This document shows, piece by piece, positions 1 to 10,147 of a stretch of 64,000 bases of DNA (the stretch's first letter is position 1; each line of letters opens with the position of its first letter). The notes below the pieces were generated by a model. It ran no database searches. It saw nothing but the letters and a program-made list of their open reading frames with translations, and was not told the DNA's origin. The stretch lies in the NCBI GenBank assembly GCA_951394045.1, contig OX595988.1:1813352-1877351 (forward strand). Direction: 5' to 3'. Made by a program: the position numbers and the translations under genes. Origin of the DNA: Nitzschia sp. DOCU1. Lineage: Eukaryota; Bacillariophyta; Bacillariophyceae; Bacillariales; Bacillariaceae.

Positions 1-1
1 T

Positions 2-838
2 CTGCCGATATCCGATTGCATTGTTACCTTACTCTACGGAGAACCCTTGGATGAGGAGAAATGGAAATCAGAGGCCACCGAAGCATTCCATCGCCTTGAG
101 CTGCGACAACTCAATGCCCGCTCCAAAAAGTGTTTCTTATCCATTGTGGATCAATCATCATCATTATCATCTTCGACACTTCGAGATTCTGTCTTTGTAG
201 ACAAATCCACATGGACGGTGAGCCTCTTCAACAATCATCCTCCTTCTGAGAATTGTATCGAAATCAAGTATGAAAAGCCAGAGAGCGCATTTTACCATCC
301 CAATGCAAACGCAATGAAAGATGCCTTGTTTTGGATGCTAGAGCGCATCGCAACCATCAAAGCAGACCTTGGAGAATCATCGTCTTGTCGATTGTTGGAG
401 ATGTATTGTGGTTGCGGGGCTCACACGGTGGCGCTGGGCAAAAGTGGCATGCTCCAGCAGATTCTCGCCATTGAACTTGACCACAGGCTGGTTCAAGCCT
501 GCCATGAAAATGTACGACTCAACCAGCTGGACGATATGGTCCAAGTGTCACAAGGAGACGCTGGGACCTGGGCCGCACGATACTACAAGAAATCAAGCCA
601 GAACTACAACATACTTCTAGTCGACCCACCAAGGGCTGGATTGGATCAAGATGTTTGTGACATGGCCAAACAAGGGAGTTTCTATCATTTTCTATACATC
701 TCTTGTGGCCATAAGGCGTTGTTGCGCGATTTGGAACGTCTGTCGGACACTTTCGAGGTGATTCACTGTCGGCAGTTGGACTTGTTTCCTAGAACTGATT
801 CTATTGAAACATTGGTTCATTTGCGGCGAAAAGCATGA
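2..838 (+). CDS. tRNA/RNA m5U methyltransferase, TRM2/TrmA-RumA family (5' truncated by window)
   Basis: The frame is open from base 2 to the TGA at 836-838, so the N-terminus lies outside the window; 278 residues are visible. The C-terminal half is a class I SAM-dependent methyltransferase: the SAM-binding loop reads LLEMYCGCGAHTVAL, motif IV is LLVDPPRAGLD, and the catalytic cysteine lies in YISCGHKALLRDL, which corresponds to the family's SCNPxTLxRDL. The family methylates C5 of uridine (position 54 of tRNA, or rRNA sites), using that cysteine as nucleophile. The Asn that usually follows the cysteine is Gly here. No intron is needed. It converges on the DUF2993-like gene with a 116-bp gap. 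The family call is firm; the exact RNA substrate and compartment cannot be read from this fragment. Confidence 0.85.
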   Translation: MPISDCIVTLLYGEPLDEEKWKSEATEAFHRLELRQLNARSKKCFLSIVDQSSSLSSSTLRDSVFVDKSTWTVSLFNNHPPSENCIEIKYEKPESAFYHPNANAMKDALFWMLERIATIKADLGESSSCRLLEMYCGCGAHTVALGKSGMLQQILAIELDHRLVQACHENVRLNQLDDMVQVSQGDAGTWAARYYKKSSQNYNILLVDPPRAGLDQDVCDMAKQGSFYHFLYISCGHKALLRDLERLSDTFEVIHCRQLDLFPRTDSIETLVHLRRKA

Positions 839-954
839 GATGACGTTACCCCCAATTATTGTAGTCGGGTCGTGTCCTCTCTGAGTGGCCGTTGAAATGC
901 TTGGGTGGAGTTTTTGAGAGTCGAAGACGAGGCAGTAATGGCACTTGTGTGTCA

Positions 955-2544
955 TTATCGGATAAAGTTTCCGATACGTGTAAGCCATTTGCCGACATCC
1001 GTCGAGTATCGAGCGGAAAAGGCTGCCTTGGACTGTTTATAGTCGTTGAGATGAATAGTACTCTTGGGTGTGATGGTAACGCTAGCGCTCAGTCGGAGCT
1101 GCTTTCGCTTTCCATCAATATGAATTTCTCGAAAGCGAGCATTGTGACCCACGTCAATGTCAATCGTTGGCACAACGGGGACAAACAAACCAAGATCGCC
1201 AGTGAGGGAGACTTCCAAACCAGGAAAGGTGAGGACGTGTCCCCGCGTGGAAGAGTCAATGCCCGATCGGACCTCAAAATTCAAGGGAGAGTCAAAGAGC
1301 GTCTTTGCCTTTCCCTTGACAGAGATCTTGCCAGATGGCTGTTGTTTGAAACAAGAAAGAGTAAGATTAGCCAGAAAATCGTTGCAACTCGCTTTAAGTA
1401 ACCCAGACAATCGTCCATTTGTACTTACCAAAACATCCAATGAGTCGACTTGGATAGAGGATTCCTGAACTCCTCGATCCCGAAGAATACGTACTAGCAA
1501 AAGCCTCAGCCCGTTGCGCATGCATGGAGAAAAGAGCAAATCATGCCGTGAAAAGGTCCAATCATGCGCATGCAGATCAAACTGCTTGGGGAATCGAGTG
1601 GGAGTCTTCTTTGTCTCGCCGCTATTTTGTCCCAAAAAGCCCAAGAGCTGCAGCGTCAACCGCTTCACCTCCAAGCGTCCACTCGACATTCGAATGGCCG
1701 GAAAGACCAAGCGACCCACATCCAGTTCAGCGTCGATACAGAATTGACCACGTAACAGAGTCGCCATGGGGTTACCTTGTGGAAAGGCTCGAATCCGCAA
1801 ATTCTCAGGAGATTCCTGTGCTTTTCGTTCGATAATGCCAGTGAGGATGTTTTCAAACAAAACACCGAGCCACCGACTGACAAAGGCTGCCTTGGAAGAG
1901 CTGGTATTGCCAGAGGTCTTGGTGGTGGTGACAGCAGCGGCGGTGACATCTGGAACGGCCGCTTGTTCAATCTTGACGTTATAAAACTCCTCATCCAACA
2001 AAGGCGTGGTCATCTCCACATCGTGGTTGCTCGGTAGAAAGCTTCCAGGACTAAAGTCCTCAAAGTTCCGAAGGATAAAGTCATCCCGAAAGGCGAGACC
2101 GATGGTATCATTCTTGTTGGAAAAGTCACCTTGATAGTATGAGGTTACGGATTCTAAAAGTGCCTCGGTTTCAGCATCCATGGTTTGCATGCGAAGAGGT
2201 CTTGAGGCGCCCTGCTGATCTTTTCGGGAGGATGTAATCTTGGACCATATTCTTCGTGGCCAGGCCTTCTTGCGGCTACTAGTAGCAGAACCAGAGCGTT
2301 CCTCCATTCGATCCGTAGAATGAGCGGCTATTTGCCATTTTCTGCTGGTTAGTCCTTGTTGTATTTGCTGCTGCTCCAGCAAAAGTGGCAACGACAAAAC
2401 GCCTCGCAGCGTGGAAACTTTTGCAGTGATGGGCCGTAACGCTCGGAGAGGCGAAGACACTGTACCAGTAGTAGTGGTAAAGCTACTACACGCCCGAGAA
2501 AGTGCCAGTAGTACTAATATTCTCTTCATGTTTGTGTTTGCCAT
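955..2544 (-). CDS. secreted/plastid-targeted DUF2993 (LmeA-like) protein
   Basis: Single-exon gene; ATG at 2544 (a second in-frame ATG at 2529), TAA at 955-957, 529 residues. The N-terminus (MKRILVLLALSRACSSF) is a clear signal peptide with a phenylalanine at the likely cleavage point, which suits diatom secretory or plastid import. After a Ser/Arg-rich linker, roughly residues 220-525 contain alternating beta segments with GQFCIDAELDVGRL and SGRLEVKRLTLQL, resembling the DUF2993/LmeA lipid-binding fold common in cyanobacterial and plastid proteins. Enzymatic residues are not evident, so lipid or membrane binding is only a family-based guess. It is transcribed away from the sequon-rich membrane protein and shares the 0.9-kb region between them. 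Confidence 0.6.
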   Translation of the reverse strand: MANTNMKRILVLLALSRACSSFTTTTGTVSSPLRALRPITAKVSTLRGVLSLPLLLEQQQIQQGLTSRKWQIAAHSTDRMEERSGSATSSRKKAWPRRIWSKITSSRKDQQGASRPLRMQTMDAETEALLESVTSYYQGDFSNKNDTIGLAFRDDFILRNFEDFSPGSFLPSNHDVEMTTPLLDEEFYNVKIEQAAVPDVTAAAVTTTKTSGNTSSSKAAFVSRWLGVLFENILTGIIERKAQESPENLRIRAFPQGNPMATLLRGQFCIDAELDVGRLVFPAIRMSSGRLEVKRLTLQLLGFLGQNSGETKKTPTRFPKQFDLHAHDWTFSRHDLLFSPCMRNGLRLLLVRILRDRGVQESSIQVDSLDVLVSTNGRLSGLLKASCNDFLANLTLSCFKQQPSGKISVKGKAKTLFDSPLNFEVRSGIDSSTRGHVLTFPGLEVSLTGDLGLFVPVVPTIDIDVGHNARFREIHIDGKRKQLRLSASVTITPKSTIHLNDYKQSKAAFSARYSTDVGKWLTRIGNFIR

Positions 2545-3447
2545 GGCAAAGTCCAATGAGGAAAACGCCCGTTAGTCGTTAAACTTTGTGGGCAGAGAAA
2601 AATGAGAGGCGTCGGAATGCTGCCACAAAAAATCTTGGCAGCAGTAACAGTAGCGCGGTTGAACTCTTGGATACGCCGACAAATTCCGATTCTTTTCTTC
2701 TTTTCCTTGCAAGATCTCCAACCACCACCAACAACAATAGTGTTGTTGTTGTTTCTGTGATTTTGTGATGGGGCGTTTTCAAATTGATGTGAGGTCCGGC
2801 CCAGCGCGTTTGCCAATTTCACGGTTGCTTTGTGATGGGTTCGAAGATGACGGTGGTGGTCGTTATCCTCTTTCATCAAAAGCCTTCCTCCATTGTTCTT
2901 TGAGCGCCCCTGGCTCGACCTCGCAATAAACTTGCTTGTCGCATCCATCTGTTTTCTTGGTTCGTCCAACACGCCGTAGCCAATCAAAAGGTTACAACCG
3001 GGTTGCCGTGGGGTCATTCTGTCCGCGGAGACCCGGAGAAAGACCCCAACGGAGAAGAAATTCACAAAAAGCATTCCGCGATTTTTGAGTCCTGTTTTAA
3101 AGTGTAGGAATCAGTATATTCGTCTACATACGATGGAATAGGTATTGATTTCTACAGGGACCCATCACTTCTGCGAACTCCAACGCATCACCGGTCGGGC
3201 TCCACGTGCGTCAGTCGTCGACGTCATGCTGAAATACCGAATAAAGTGATGTACTATGAGTGACTACGTAAACACATAACTGTCTTTGGCCCTACCTCCG
3301 AGGTGACGTGACCACAAAAAAAGCCCAAGAAGAAAACAATGCCGCCGCCCGCCAGAGCAAGGTCATTGTGAGGTCTTGTTAACTTTCTCAAGTTTTCTTT
3401 GTATTACAGTTTCCTTTGTCACATTGTTATCAAAGAACAATAGCAAC
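2545..3447. other. divergent intergenic region, 0.9 kb
   Basis: This lies between two divergently transcribed genes and should hold both promoters. I see a short AAC/GTT inverted repeat near 2729-2750 and TGACGT-type boxes near 3216-3223 and 3304-3309. A 182-codon open frame on the minus strand has no recognisable domain, and I do not call it. Confidence 0.5.
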
Positions 3448-5376
3448 ATGGCACACACCAACGTGTCTGCTCGTCGGGTACAAAACCCCTTTGCGGCGGG
3501 ACGAGGCGGATCGGCGGGAGGAAGTTCCCCACGTCGCGTGAATTACAGCGACCATCGCTATCATAATACGAGTAATCACCATCATCGCCGCAAACCGTTT
3601 TGTTCTCCTTCGGGAATTGCATTGATTGTGGTGGTGCTGTTATTGTTGGGTGTCTATTCCGTCTTTCCGGCATCGCAACCGACGTATTATTCGTTCGAGT
3701 CGGCGAATAGTGCAATTGCCAAGGTCCATACTGAAAAACTTACCGCTCATACGACTCCTCGTACGGCTCCGACTCCCAAGCCAGTGCCCATGATACCCAT
3801 CCTTGCGACCCCACCGGACAGTCAAAGCCACGACGTGGCAGATAGTGCACCCACGGATAGCGGCGATGAGCGTGGCGGCGGCTTGTATCGTGCTGGCTAT
3901 GATCAAGAGGAGGACGTGGATAGTGGCCATCGATATGGATCTCCTCCCAAAAAGAACAGTCCCGACTTTGGCGGTGGTGATATTGTCGATGCTCAACAGT
4001 ATAATAGCCCAGAAGAAGGAGAAGAAGAAGAATCATTTGGAAAGAATATCGATCAGGGTCATAGTCCCGACGTTGTTGTGCCAAAGGACAGCAATGACAG
4101 CCCAATGGTGCCACAACGCCCTCCAGAGAGTGCGCAAGACGATGACCAGAATTCACGCGACGGGGACGATGAAGACGAGGATGATCCCTCCGGGGATGTG
4201 GCATCACCCAGGGAAGATTTGATGAATAAAATTCTTCCCATGATGGATGAGGACGAGGAAGGCCCATCTTCTACTGGGCATGATGAGGAAGAGGAAGAGT
4301 TTGTCGGGGATGGACCACAAGAGGAAGGCATGGGCCCGGACATGATGATGCTTCCAGCAAGTCAGGACTTGAATGGGACGGATGGAACGAATACCACCGT
4401 AGTGAATATGGCGGCAAATCTTTCCAATGGTACCAATGTTACGCTGGAATCCGATCATTTGGGTGACGATGACGACGACGACGATTCGACAAAATCCAAA
4501 GTCGAAGAAATCAGTAATAGTACCAATGACACCGTCGACTCGTCGTCCGAGGCTGAGAAGAATGTTACTGGAACCAACACTTCTTCTCTTGTGGAACAAT
4601 TCAACGAGACGGAGACCAATTGGACAGTGACGGAAGATGCTAACAATACAGTGGTAGAGGAAGGCCTGAACTCGACGGTGCAAGTTATGAATGAAACAGA
4701 CGCCAATGTCACAAATGCGGAACCAGTGACAATGGTCAACAACACGGATAAAGGCAGTGACAACAATTCGACTTTGAAAGAAGAACAATCGGAGGCGAAC
4801 ACTACTCTGACAAAAGACGCGATTGCGAGTCCAGGTCATAACAAAACAGCAGTCTTCGTCGAAGGAACCAACCAAACGACTTCTTTTGTCAACCATACCA
4901 ATACGTCGGCATCGGTCAACAATACAATCACTGCCAAGTTCCAAGATGAGGTTTCCGTGATCGAAATCAAAAACAAGAAGCGAAAAAAGAACAAGCAAGA
5001 AGTCGTCAAGAATGCGACTTTGGCGAATAACACGGTGACGACGAATGAGCATTCCAATGTCACTTCTGTCTTTGTGAATGCGTCTGCTGCTCCGACAAAT
5101 GTGACTGATACTGTTGTCGCGAATGTCAGCAACATATTTGTGGATGAGAAGGGTAATCAGACGACGACGGCAGTTGCCAACAATGTTACAGTTGGAAACA
5201 CCACGCTACAACAACAAGAATCTGTCGGCAATACTACCAAGCCTGAATCAAAGTTGATTCGACAAGGTGGAAGCAGCAACAGCACGGTTACAAAGGACAA
5301 AGTGAAAAAGAAAGAAACCAAGGGTAAAAAAGGCAATCTTCGAGGAAATCCCAGCAATGCCACCCAAACGGAATAA
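3448..5376 (+). CDS. Asn/Thr/Ser-rich type II membrane protein packed with N-glycosylation sequons
   Basis: ATG at 3448 gives 642 residues; upstream codons in frame lack an ATG. A basic, His-rich cytosolic N-terminus of about 55 residues precedes one hydrophobic segment (IALIVVVLLLLGVYSVF), so a signal-anchor with a luminal or extracellular C-terminus is likely. The remainder is low complexity: an acidic stretch (residues about 110-300, many Asp/Glu) followed by about 300 residues dominated by N-x-T/S triplets. By my count there are about 37 sequons after the membrane segment, including NVT, NTT, NNT and NST, often only a few residues apart. No enzymatic domain is visible. A heavily glycosylated cell-surface or frustule-associated role is plausible but inferred only from composition. 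Confidence 0.75.
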   Translation: MAHTNVSARRVQNPFAAGRGGSAGGSSPRRVNYSDHRYHNTSNHHHRRKPFCSPSGIALIVVVLLLLGVYSVFPASQPTYYSFESANSAIAKVHTEKLTAHTTPRTAPTPKPVPMIPILATPPDSQSHDVADSAPTDSGDERGGGLYRAGYDQEEDVDSGHRYGSPPKKNSPDFGGGDIVDAQQYNSPEEGEEEESFGKNIDQGHSPDVVVPKDSNDSPMVPQRPPESAQDDDQNSRDGDDEDEDDPSGDVASPREDLMNKILPMMDEDEEGPSSTGHDEEEEEFVGDGPQEEGMGPDMMMLPASQDLNGTDGTNTTVVNMAANLSNGTNVTLESDHLGDDDDDDDSTKSKVEEISNSTNDTVDSSSEAEKNVTGTNTSSLVEQFNETETNWTVTEDANNTVVEEGLNSTVQVMNETDANVTNAEPVTMVNNTDKGSDNNSTLKEEQSEANTTLTKDAIASPGHNKTAVFVEGTNQTTSFVNHTNTSASVNNTITAKFQDEVSVIEIKNKKRKKNKQEVVKNATLANNTVTTNEHSNVTSVFVNASAAPTNVTDTVVANVSNIFVDEKGNQTTTAVANNVTVGNTTLQQQESVGNTTKPESKLIRQGGSSNSTVTKDKVKKKETKGKKGNLRGNPSNATQTE

Positions 5377-5843
5377 CGAGATTTTGGACACTACTACTAA
5401 TCACAAATCAGGCTACAAATAGCTATTGGCACCTGTTTCTAGTTGCGTTTATTTCCCTCTAGCTAACTACCTCCTACTAGATCGTCCATGCCGGTACTAC
5501 ACTGTACCATCATTCCGACAGGAATGCCTTGCTACTATCGGTACTCCGGAGCGAGAGTAGAGGAGTCGTCGATCGTAGATAGTGCACAAGCCTACCTATA
5601 TTCTTGGCTATGCTACATAAATACTACCGTGAAGACTTGGCATGAAAGTCCGCGCCATTTTCGAGAACGAACTCATCTCGCCTTGCGTCGTGCTTTTTGT
5701 CGCAGACAGGAAAGGTGGCACCCACACATCCACAACACAAACCGAAAATTCTCGTTCAGGTCACAAACGGACATCTCTTCGTTCTAATCCAGCCTTCCTG
5801 GTCCCTTCTTTCTATTCTATATCATACAAAGCAAAATATCACC
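5377..5843. other. intergenic region upstream of the CtIP-like gene
   Basis: The 467 bp between two plus-strand genes contain short overlapping open frames without conserved content. It presumably holds the 3' UTR of the membrane protein and the promoter and 5' UTR of the next gene. No clear site is recognised. Confidence 0.4.
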
Positions 5844-7880
5844 ATGCCTGCGTTTGTGCGTTACTTTCCTCGGCTCCAAACTCGGCAAACGAGAAAGAGC
5901 ATGCCCGGTACCGTCGGTAAGGCAAATCATGCTGCGGGCGACACGAATCGTCGTCGTCGCCGTCAAGAAGACAAGGAGGCTGACGAGTCTGCCCTCCAAA
6001 GGGAGCGTAATCGGCAATACCGACGTCGACGACTAGCGTATTACAAAAGGTGCAACCGGCAAATTTGCGACGACGATACTACGTACGCCTGCAATCAACG
6101 AACGACAAAGGAAGAAACCAGTGCCTCGTCGCGCCACCGCCAACCATCTTCTACTACTCGTCTATCACCACAACAGCTACCCGCCTGGATGACGAGTGAT
6201 GGATGGAACGAAAGTTTACCTGCCTTTCTCTTGGTGGTTTCGTCCCTGGACGTGTTTTGTACCATTTTGGCAAGGCACCAGCCCCCCGCTCCAGACCAAG
6301 TGTTGGAGCTGGCACGCAACGCCGTTCGAGAACGCCAAGCTATGGCACAGAAATACAATCAACTCAAGGGCCACCATGTCCAACTCACGGACCGATATCG
6401 ACGGCTGGCGGAACATTCGGAACAAAAGAGTCTCGAATGGCAGAAATTATGGGAACAACAAAGCTTTTCTTCTGCCACTTATACGATGAACAAAATGCCG
6501 GCGGCAACTCCAACCATGAACCGTGCTCCTATTGTACAAGAAACAATAGTGATGGAGAAGGTGGCTGCCGTAATGGATGGTGCTCCAGAAGGACGCCGAG
6601 CAAATCTTCACTCCAGATCTCGGGAACTGAACTCGAGTAGCGCCACTGCTATTAAGAAACCATCCTCAACGTCAAATGTCGTGCCGTCTCGGCCTGGAAA
6701 CATAATAGAAGAAAACATTTCGAGGGCGAACTTCAAGACCACGGGACTCGAGGATGGTTCGGAGGAGAATTGTCCAATGGATGATAACGAAGTTGATCAG
6801 CAGATTCTTCCACCTGCTAGCAAGAAAGCTCGACGCGTGACTGTGAGTCCGAACCGTATCCGTGCCAATCTGCCACACAACCAAGCCCCGACGACGCATG
6901 ATATGAACCATCGGGTTGTTCCGGATGAGATCACTTCTCATGATGCCCGGTGGCAACAAATGAAAGAGGAAATTCCAATTGCTGAAATAAATCTTCAACT
7001 CAAGCAAAACAGAACTGTCCCAACTGCCACGACTACCAGCTCTGCTGGTACCTTGAAAGATCAGAATTCCATGGAACATGAGCGTCCAGCACGGGAAACG
7101 AATTTGCACAATGCTGCTGCTGGAAATCGCACAACACTACGGTCCGCGCCTCGCATTGCAGATATTCCGACTTCCTTTCATCGTCGACACGTTCCGAATC
7201 CATTTTCTAGTACTAATAGGCAGATGAAGCCTGTGGCACCGTTGCCAGAAGATGACAGCCAGACCATTATTCCTCAACCGAAACCCGGGCCAGTCGGCAT
7301 GATGGCTCAAGAAGTCAACGATGGAAGTGAGACTATAATTGCGCCAGCAATGCGGACAAAGACCGGAGCTGGGGACAATTCTTCCAAGAACCAGGAGGGT
7401 TACCCTCCCAGTTCTTCGGGGTGGATTTCTACTCGCCCATCAAAAGCCTTTGTAGAAGAGGCTAGACTCAACAACATGGCACGAACGATTGCCCGTAAAC
7501 AAGACGGGGAACCCGATCGTCCCAGTACACCAGATCGGAACAACCCGTATGAAGCTCAACGCACCGCCTCTCGTCCAAGGATGCCAGCCTCTCCCGATTC
7601 CTCCCTAGAAGAAGAACAGGAGCAACCGTACGCGGAGGTTGTCCGTAACAAGGCCGAGCGCCAAAAGCTCAAACCATACTCTTGCGAGGAATGCGGGAAA
7701 TTCATCGATGCCATGCTGGCCTATGACACTGACGGAGTTTTGAATCGAGAGGAGCTCATGTGCTGTTCCAGGCATCGCCATAGATTCCCGCCGTCAGAGA
7801 CACCCGAAGGATTCTGGGAATTGAGTTTCCATGATGAAATCCTTGCTCGCCAAAAGGCAATGGACAAGGGTTCAAAGTAG
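5844..7880 (+). CDS. COM1: CtIP/Sae2/Com1-type DNA end-resection factor
   Basis: Single exon, 678 residues from the ATG at 5844 (ATG 5901 is an alternative). The diagnostic part is the C-terminal Sae2/CtIP domain: YAEVVRNKAERQKL, then a CxxC pair (CEEC, Cys614/Cys617), then SRHRHRFPP (residues 642-650) and TPEGFWELSF. These are the zinc-binding and DNA-binding motifs of the Ctp1/CtIP C-terminus. Residues about 153-206 form a heptad-rich coiled coil, in the place where CtIP oligomerises. The middle is disordered. Ser/Thr-Pro sites (STPDR, ASPDS) lie just before the domain, where CDK phosphorylation licenses the human and yeast proteins; that is analogy. In the known family the protein activates MRE11-RAD50-NBS1 to trim double-strand break ends before homologous recombination. 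Confidence 0.88.
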   Translation: MPAFVRYFPRLQTRQTRKSMPGTVGKANHAAGDTNRRRRRQEDKEADESALQRERNRQYRRRRLAYYKRCNRQICDDDTTYACNQRTTKEETSASSRHRQPSSTTRLSPQQLPAWMTSDGWNESLPAFLLVVSSLDVFCTILARHQPPAPDQVLELARNAVRERQAMAQKYNQLKGHHVQLTDRYRRLAEHSEQKSLEWQKLWEQQSFSSATYTMNKMPAATPTMNRAPIVQETIVMEKVAAVMDGAPEGRRANLHSRSRELNSSSATAIKKPSSTSNVVPSRPGNIIEENISRANFKTTGLEDGSEENCPMDDNEVDQQILPPASKKARRVTVSPNRIRANLPHNQAPTTHDMNHRVVPDEITSHDARWQQMKEEIPIAEINLQLKQNRTVPTATTTSSAGTLKDQNSMEHERPARETNLHNAAAGNRTTLRSAPRIADIPTSFHRRHVPNPFSSTNRQMKPVAPLPEDDSQTIIPQPKPGPVGMMAQEVNDGSETIIAPAMRTKTGAGDNSSKNQEGYPPSSSGWISTRPSKAFVEEARLNNMARTIARKQDGEPDRPSTPDRNNPYEAQRTASRPRMPASPDSSLEEEQEQPYAEVVRNKAERQKLKPYSCEECGKFIDAMLAYDTDGVLNREELMCCSRHRHRFPPSETPEGFWELSFHDEILARQKAMDKGSK

Positions 7881-7936
7881 ATATTCATAAACAAATGTGT
7901 GTGAATTTTTGCTAAACTATAGTACGTGCTATAGGA

Positions 7937-9736
7937 TCAAGGTGGACAGAGTGCTTCAAAGACAATAGAAACGGCAACAGCTCCAGGATCTGGCGTTCCC
8001 TCGAGCTGTCCGGCTGATAGGTAGTTGGATCGTCCCGCACTTGCCACCTTCATGGCTGCCGTCCCATCCGCACCCCACTTGGCCTGACTGGCAGCCTCCT
8101 TGATATCTAATGTCTCCGCCAAAGCCTTGGCGGCAGGAATCATGGCATCCAACATGGTTCTCGAACCTGCCGTTGCTCCGCCATAAAAGATAATGGCGTC
8201 GACGCCGCCTTGGAAAGCCTGACAAAGTTCGGGAAAGCCAATGCTTTCACATCTGGAAAGCGTCGAACTCATTTTTCGAGCCATCAATTCGATCAATACC
8301 CCCGAAGTTCCACCCATGGATGCCGAGACGGCATCCGCCAGTCCAGCAAACATCGTAACGGGGTGACTTGTGGAAAGAGATCCATCCTCCAATCGTTTCA
8401 TGACTTCGGTGGCCCCCCGTTTCATGGTGATTCCACAATCACCGTCTCCTACAATGGTATCGTACTTTGTCAGCAAGGCTTCATGGTCGGCCAGACTTTT
8501 CGCCGCCGCCAAGGCCAGTGATTTCGATTTGGCTTCAAACCCGTCAACAGTCATTGCGGGCAACTTCACCTCGGATTGGACATGATCCACGACAACTTCT
8601 GGTCGCTCCGTAGATGACGGTCGAATGTCTTTGCCACTCCAAATGTCCACATGTCCCCAAGCGGGAGCATCACAGTCGTCGTCCAGAAGACTGACCAATT
8701 CTGCCGATTCACCCGACAAGTTTAAAATAGTCAAGCTTGCACCATGCATGTCAAAACTAGTCATGAACGCCCCGACCAAAACACGAGTAACCTTGCAACC
8801 ATACTGATTTTCCAGCGTTTTGACACAGGAATGAGCCAAAATGGACATTTCAAAGTTACTTGTTCCACCCAAGTTGTTGACCAGAATGCAGAGTTCGTCT
8901 CCTTGTGCAAACATGGGGACAATCGTTTCCGTACTACCGTCGTCCGACTTTACTACCCGACCATAATGGAGAATGGTATCAATCATGTCCTTGGCAATCT
9001 CATCGGCTGTCAACAAGGGCGACTCTTTCAAGCCAGCTTCTCCATGAATTCCCAAACCAATCTCAATAGTAGAAGCATCGAGTCTGTCATTGACAGTTTC
9101 GGCTCCAGGAATGGTGACACTGTCCAAAGATACTCCCAAAGTTCCCATTCGCGCCGTGACTTGCTTCACAATGTCAACAATCGCATCTAAATTTTTGCCC
9201 GCCTTGGCTGCGGCTCCCGCAATTTTGTGCACCAAGACCGTGCCAGCGACGCCCCGGGCACCTGTAATTCCTTTGGTGCGAGGCAAGGCACAGTCGTCAG
9301 CTACTACTACCATTTGACATGGAATTCCTTCTTGATTGGCCCTTTCACAGGCCATGCCAAAATTCAAGCGATCGCCCGTATAATTTTTGACAATGAGTAG
9401 ACAACCTGCCTTGTGACTATGGCTGGAAACTGCCGCGGATGCCGCACGAATGGCCGCCAAAATGGCCGCCACACTGGGAGAAGCAAAGATGCCCCCACAC
9501 ACAGCACCCGACAGCATGCCATGTCCAATCCAACCCGCATGAGAAGGCTCGTGGCCACTTCCACCGCCCGACAAAAGTTGCACCTTGTCGACTTGCGGGT
9601 TGGAGGCTAATAGGACGTGATGATTCGCCAATTTGACCAAATGATTCGGATATTGCAGCAAGAGACCCGCAATGAATTCGTCGACGGCCTTGCTGGGATC
9701 ATTGAGGATCTTTTTGGGTTTGGCTGCTGGTACCAT
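7937..9736 (-). CDS. DAK: dihydroxyacetone kinase, ATP-dependent (DhaK-DhaL fusion)
   Basis: 599 residues, ATG at 9736, TGA at 7937-7939, the usual length for the eukaryotic single-chain enzyme. The N-terminal DhaK domain (residues 1-340) has LLSGGGSGHEPSHAG, the NYTGDRLNFG motif and the substrate-binding histidine in IGLGIHGEAG (His231), which forms a hemiaminal with dihydroxyacetone. The C-terminal DhaL domain (about 395-595) has the ATP/Mg site DTIVGDGDCG (Asp426, Asp431, Asp433). It phosphorylates dihydroxyacetone or glyceraldehyde, linking glycerol use and methylglyoxal avoidance to glycolysis; some members also release FMN cyclically as FAD-AMP lyases. No targeting peptide is seen, so it is probably cytosolic. 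It ends 56 bp from the convergent CtIP-like gene. Confidence 0.95.
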   Translation of the reverse strand: MVPAAKPKKILNDPSKAVDEFIAGLLLQYPNHLVKLANHHVLLASNPQVDKVQLLSGGGSGHEPSHAGWIGHGMLSGAVCGGIFASPSVAAILAAIRAASAAVSSHSHKAGCLLIVKNYTGDRLNFGMACERANQEGIPCQMVVVADDCALPRTKGITGARGVAGTVLVHKIAGAAAKAGKNLDAIVDIVKQVTARMGTLGVSLDSVTIPGAETVNDRLDASTIEIGLGIHGEAGLKESPLLTADEIAKDMIDTILHYGRVVKSDDGSTETIVPMFAQGDELCILVNNLGGTSNFEMSILAHSCVKTLENQYGCKVTRVLVGAFMTSFDMHGASLTILNLSGESAELVSLLDDDCDAPAWGHVDIWSGKDIRPSSTERPEVVVDHVQSEVKLPAMTVDGFEAKSKSLALAAAKSLADHEALLTKYDTIVGDGDCGITMKRGATEVMKRLEDGSLSTSHPVTMFAGLADAVSASMGGTSGVLIELMARKMSSTLSRCESIGFPELCQAFQGGVDAIIFYGGATAGSRTMLDAMIPAAKALAETLDIKEAASQAKWGADGTAAMKVASAGRSNYLSAGQLEGTPDPGAVAVSIVFEALCPP

Positions 9737-10147
9737 GGTAATTTGTGCTTGGTCGTTGGTATATGATAGTTGCTACTCTCTAGAGTAGAGTTGCAGATTT
9801 TATGTTGTAGAATATGGGAACAGCAATGTGACACCCACGGTAACTTGGATCTTTGGGTGCTGTGACGTAAGCGTTAAGTATTCGAGCTCTTTGACAACCC
9901 GTAAAGTGATTATTAGGTACACGGCATTGTTCGAGCTCCAAATTGAGCAAAAATCGGATGCCGGTAGTACGACGTTGGATGGATTTCTTCATTCCGAGAC
10001 GAAGGAAGAATCGTCAGTCGATCCTCATTGAACGGCGGCGAAAGCATCCACTACAACTACTACTTGACAACAACAACCCATTGTCAAAGGTTTCGCTCTT
10101 GCCAGGCGTCCCAGCGTAAAGGCAGACACAAGGCTCCCAGAAAGACA
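9737..10147. promoter_or_regulatory. divergent promoter region, DAK and PAP2 phosphatase
   Basis: The 411 bp separate divergent start codons. A CRE/bZIP-like box, TGACGTAAGC, sits at 9863-9872; the same ten bases occur upstream of the sigma-factor gene at 54925-54934. Whether it is functional is untested. Confidence 0.4.

Noticed and set aside
2526..3074. 182-codon open frame on the minus strand upstream of the DUF2993-like gene
   Set aside because: No domain, signal or conserved motif; it overlaps the next gene's start in another frame and is rich in simple repeats.
4204..5052. Long antisense open frame inside the sequon-rich gene
   Set aside because: Arises from the repetitive codon pattern of the sense gene; its composition (Ile/Val/Arg/Phe) mirrors the complement.
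6672..7109. Antisense frame in the CtIP-like gene
   Set aside because: The sense strand carries a recognised C-terminal domain; the antisense protein has no features.
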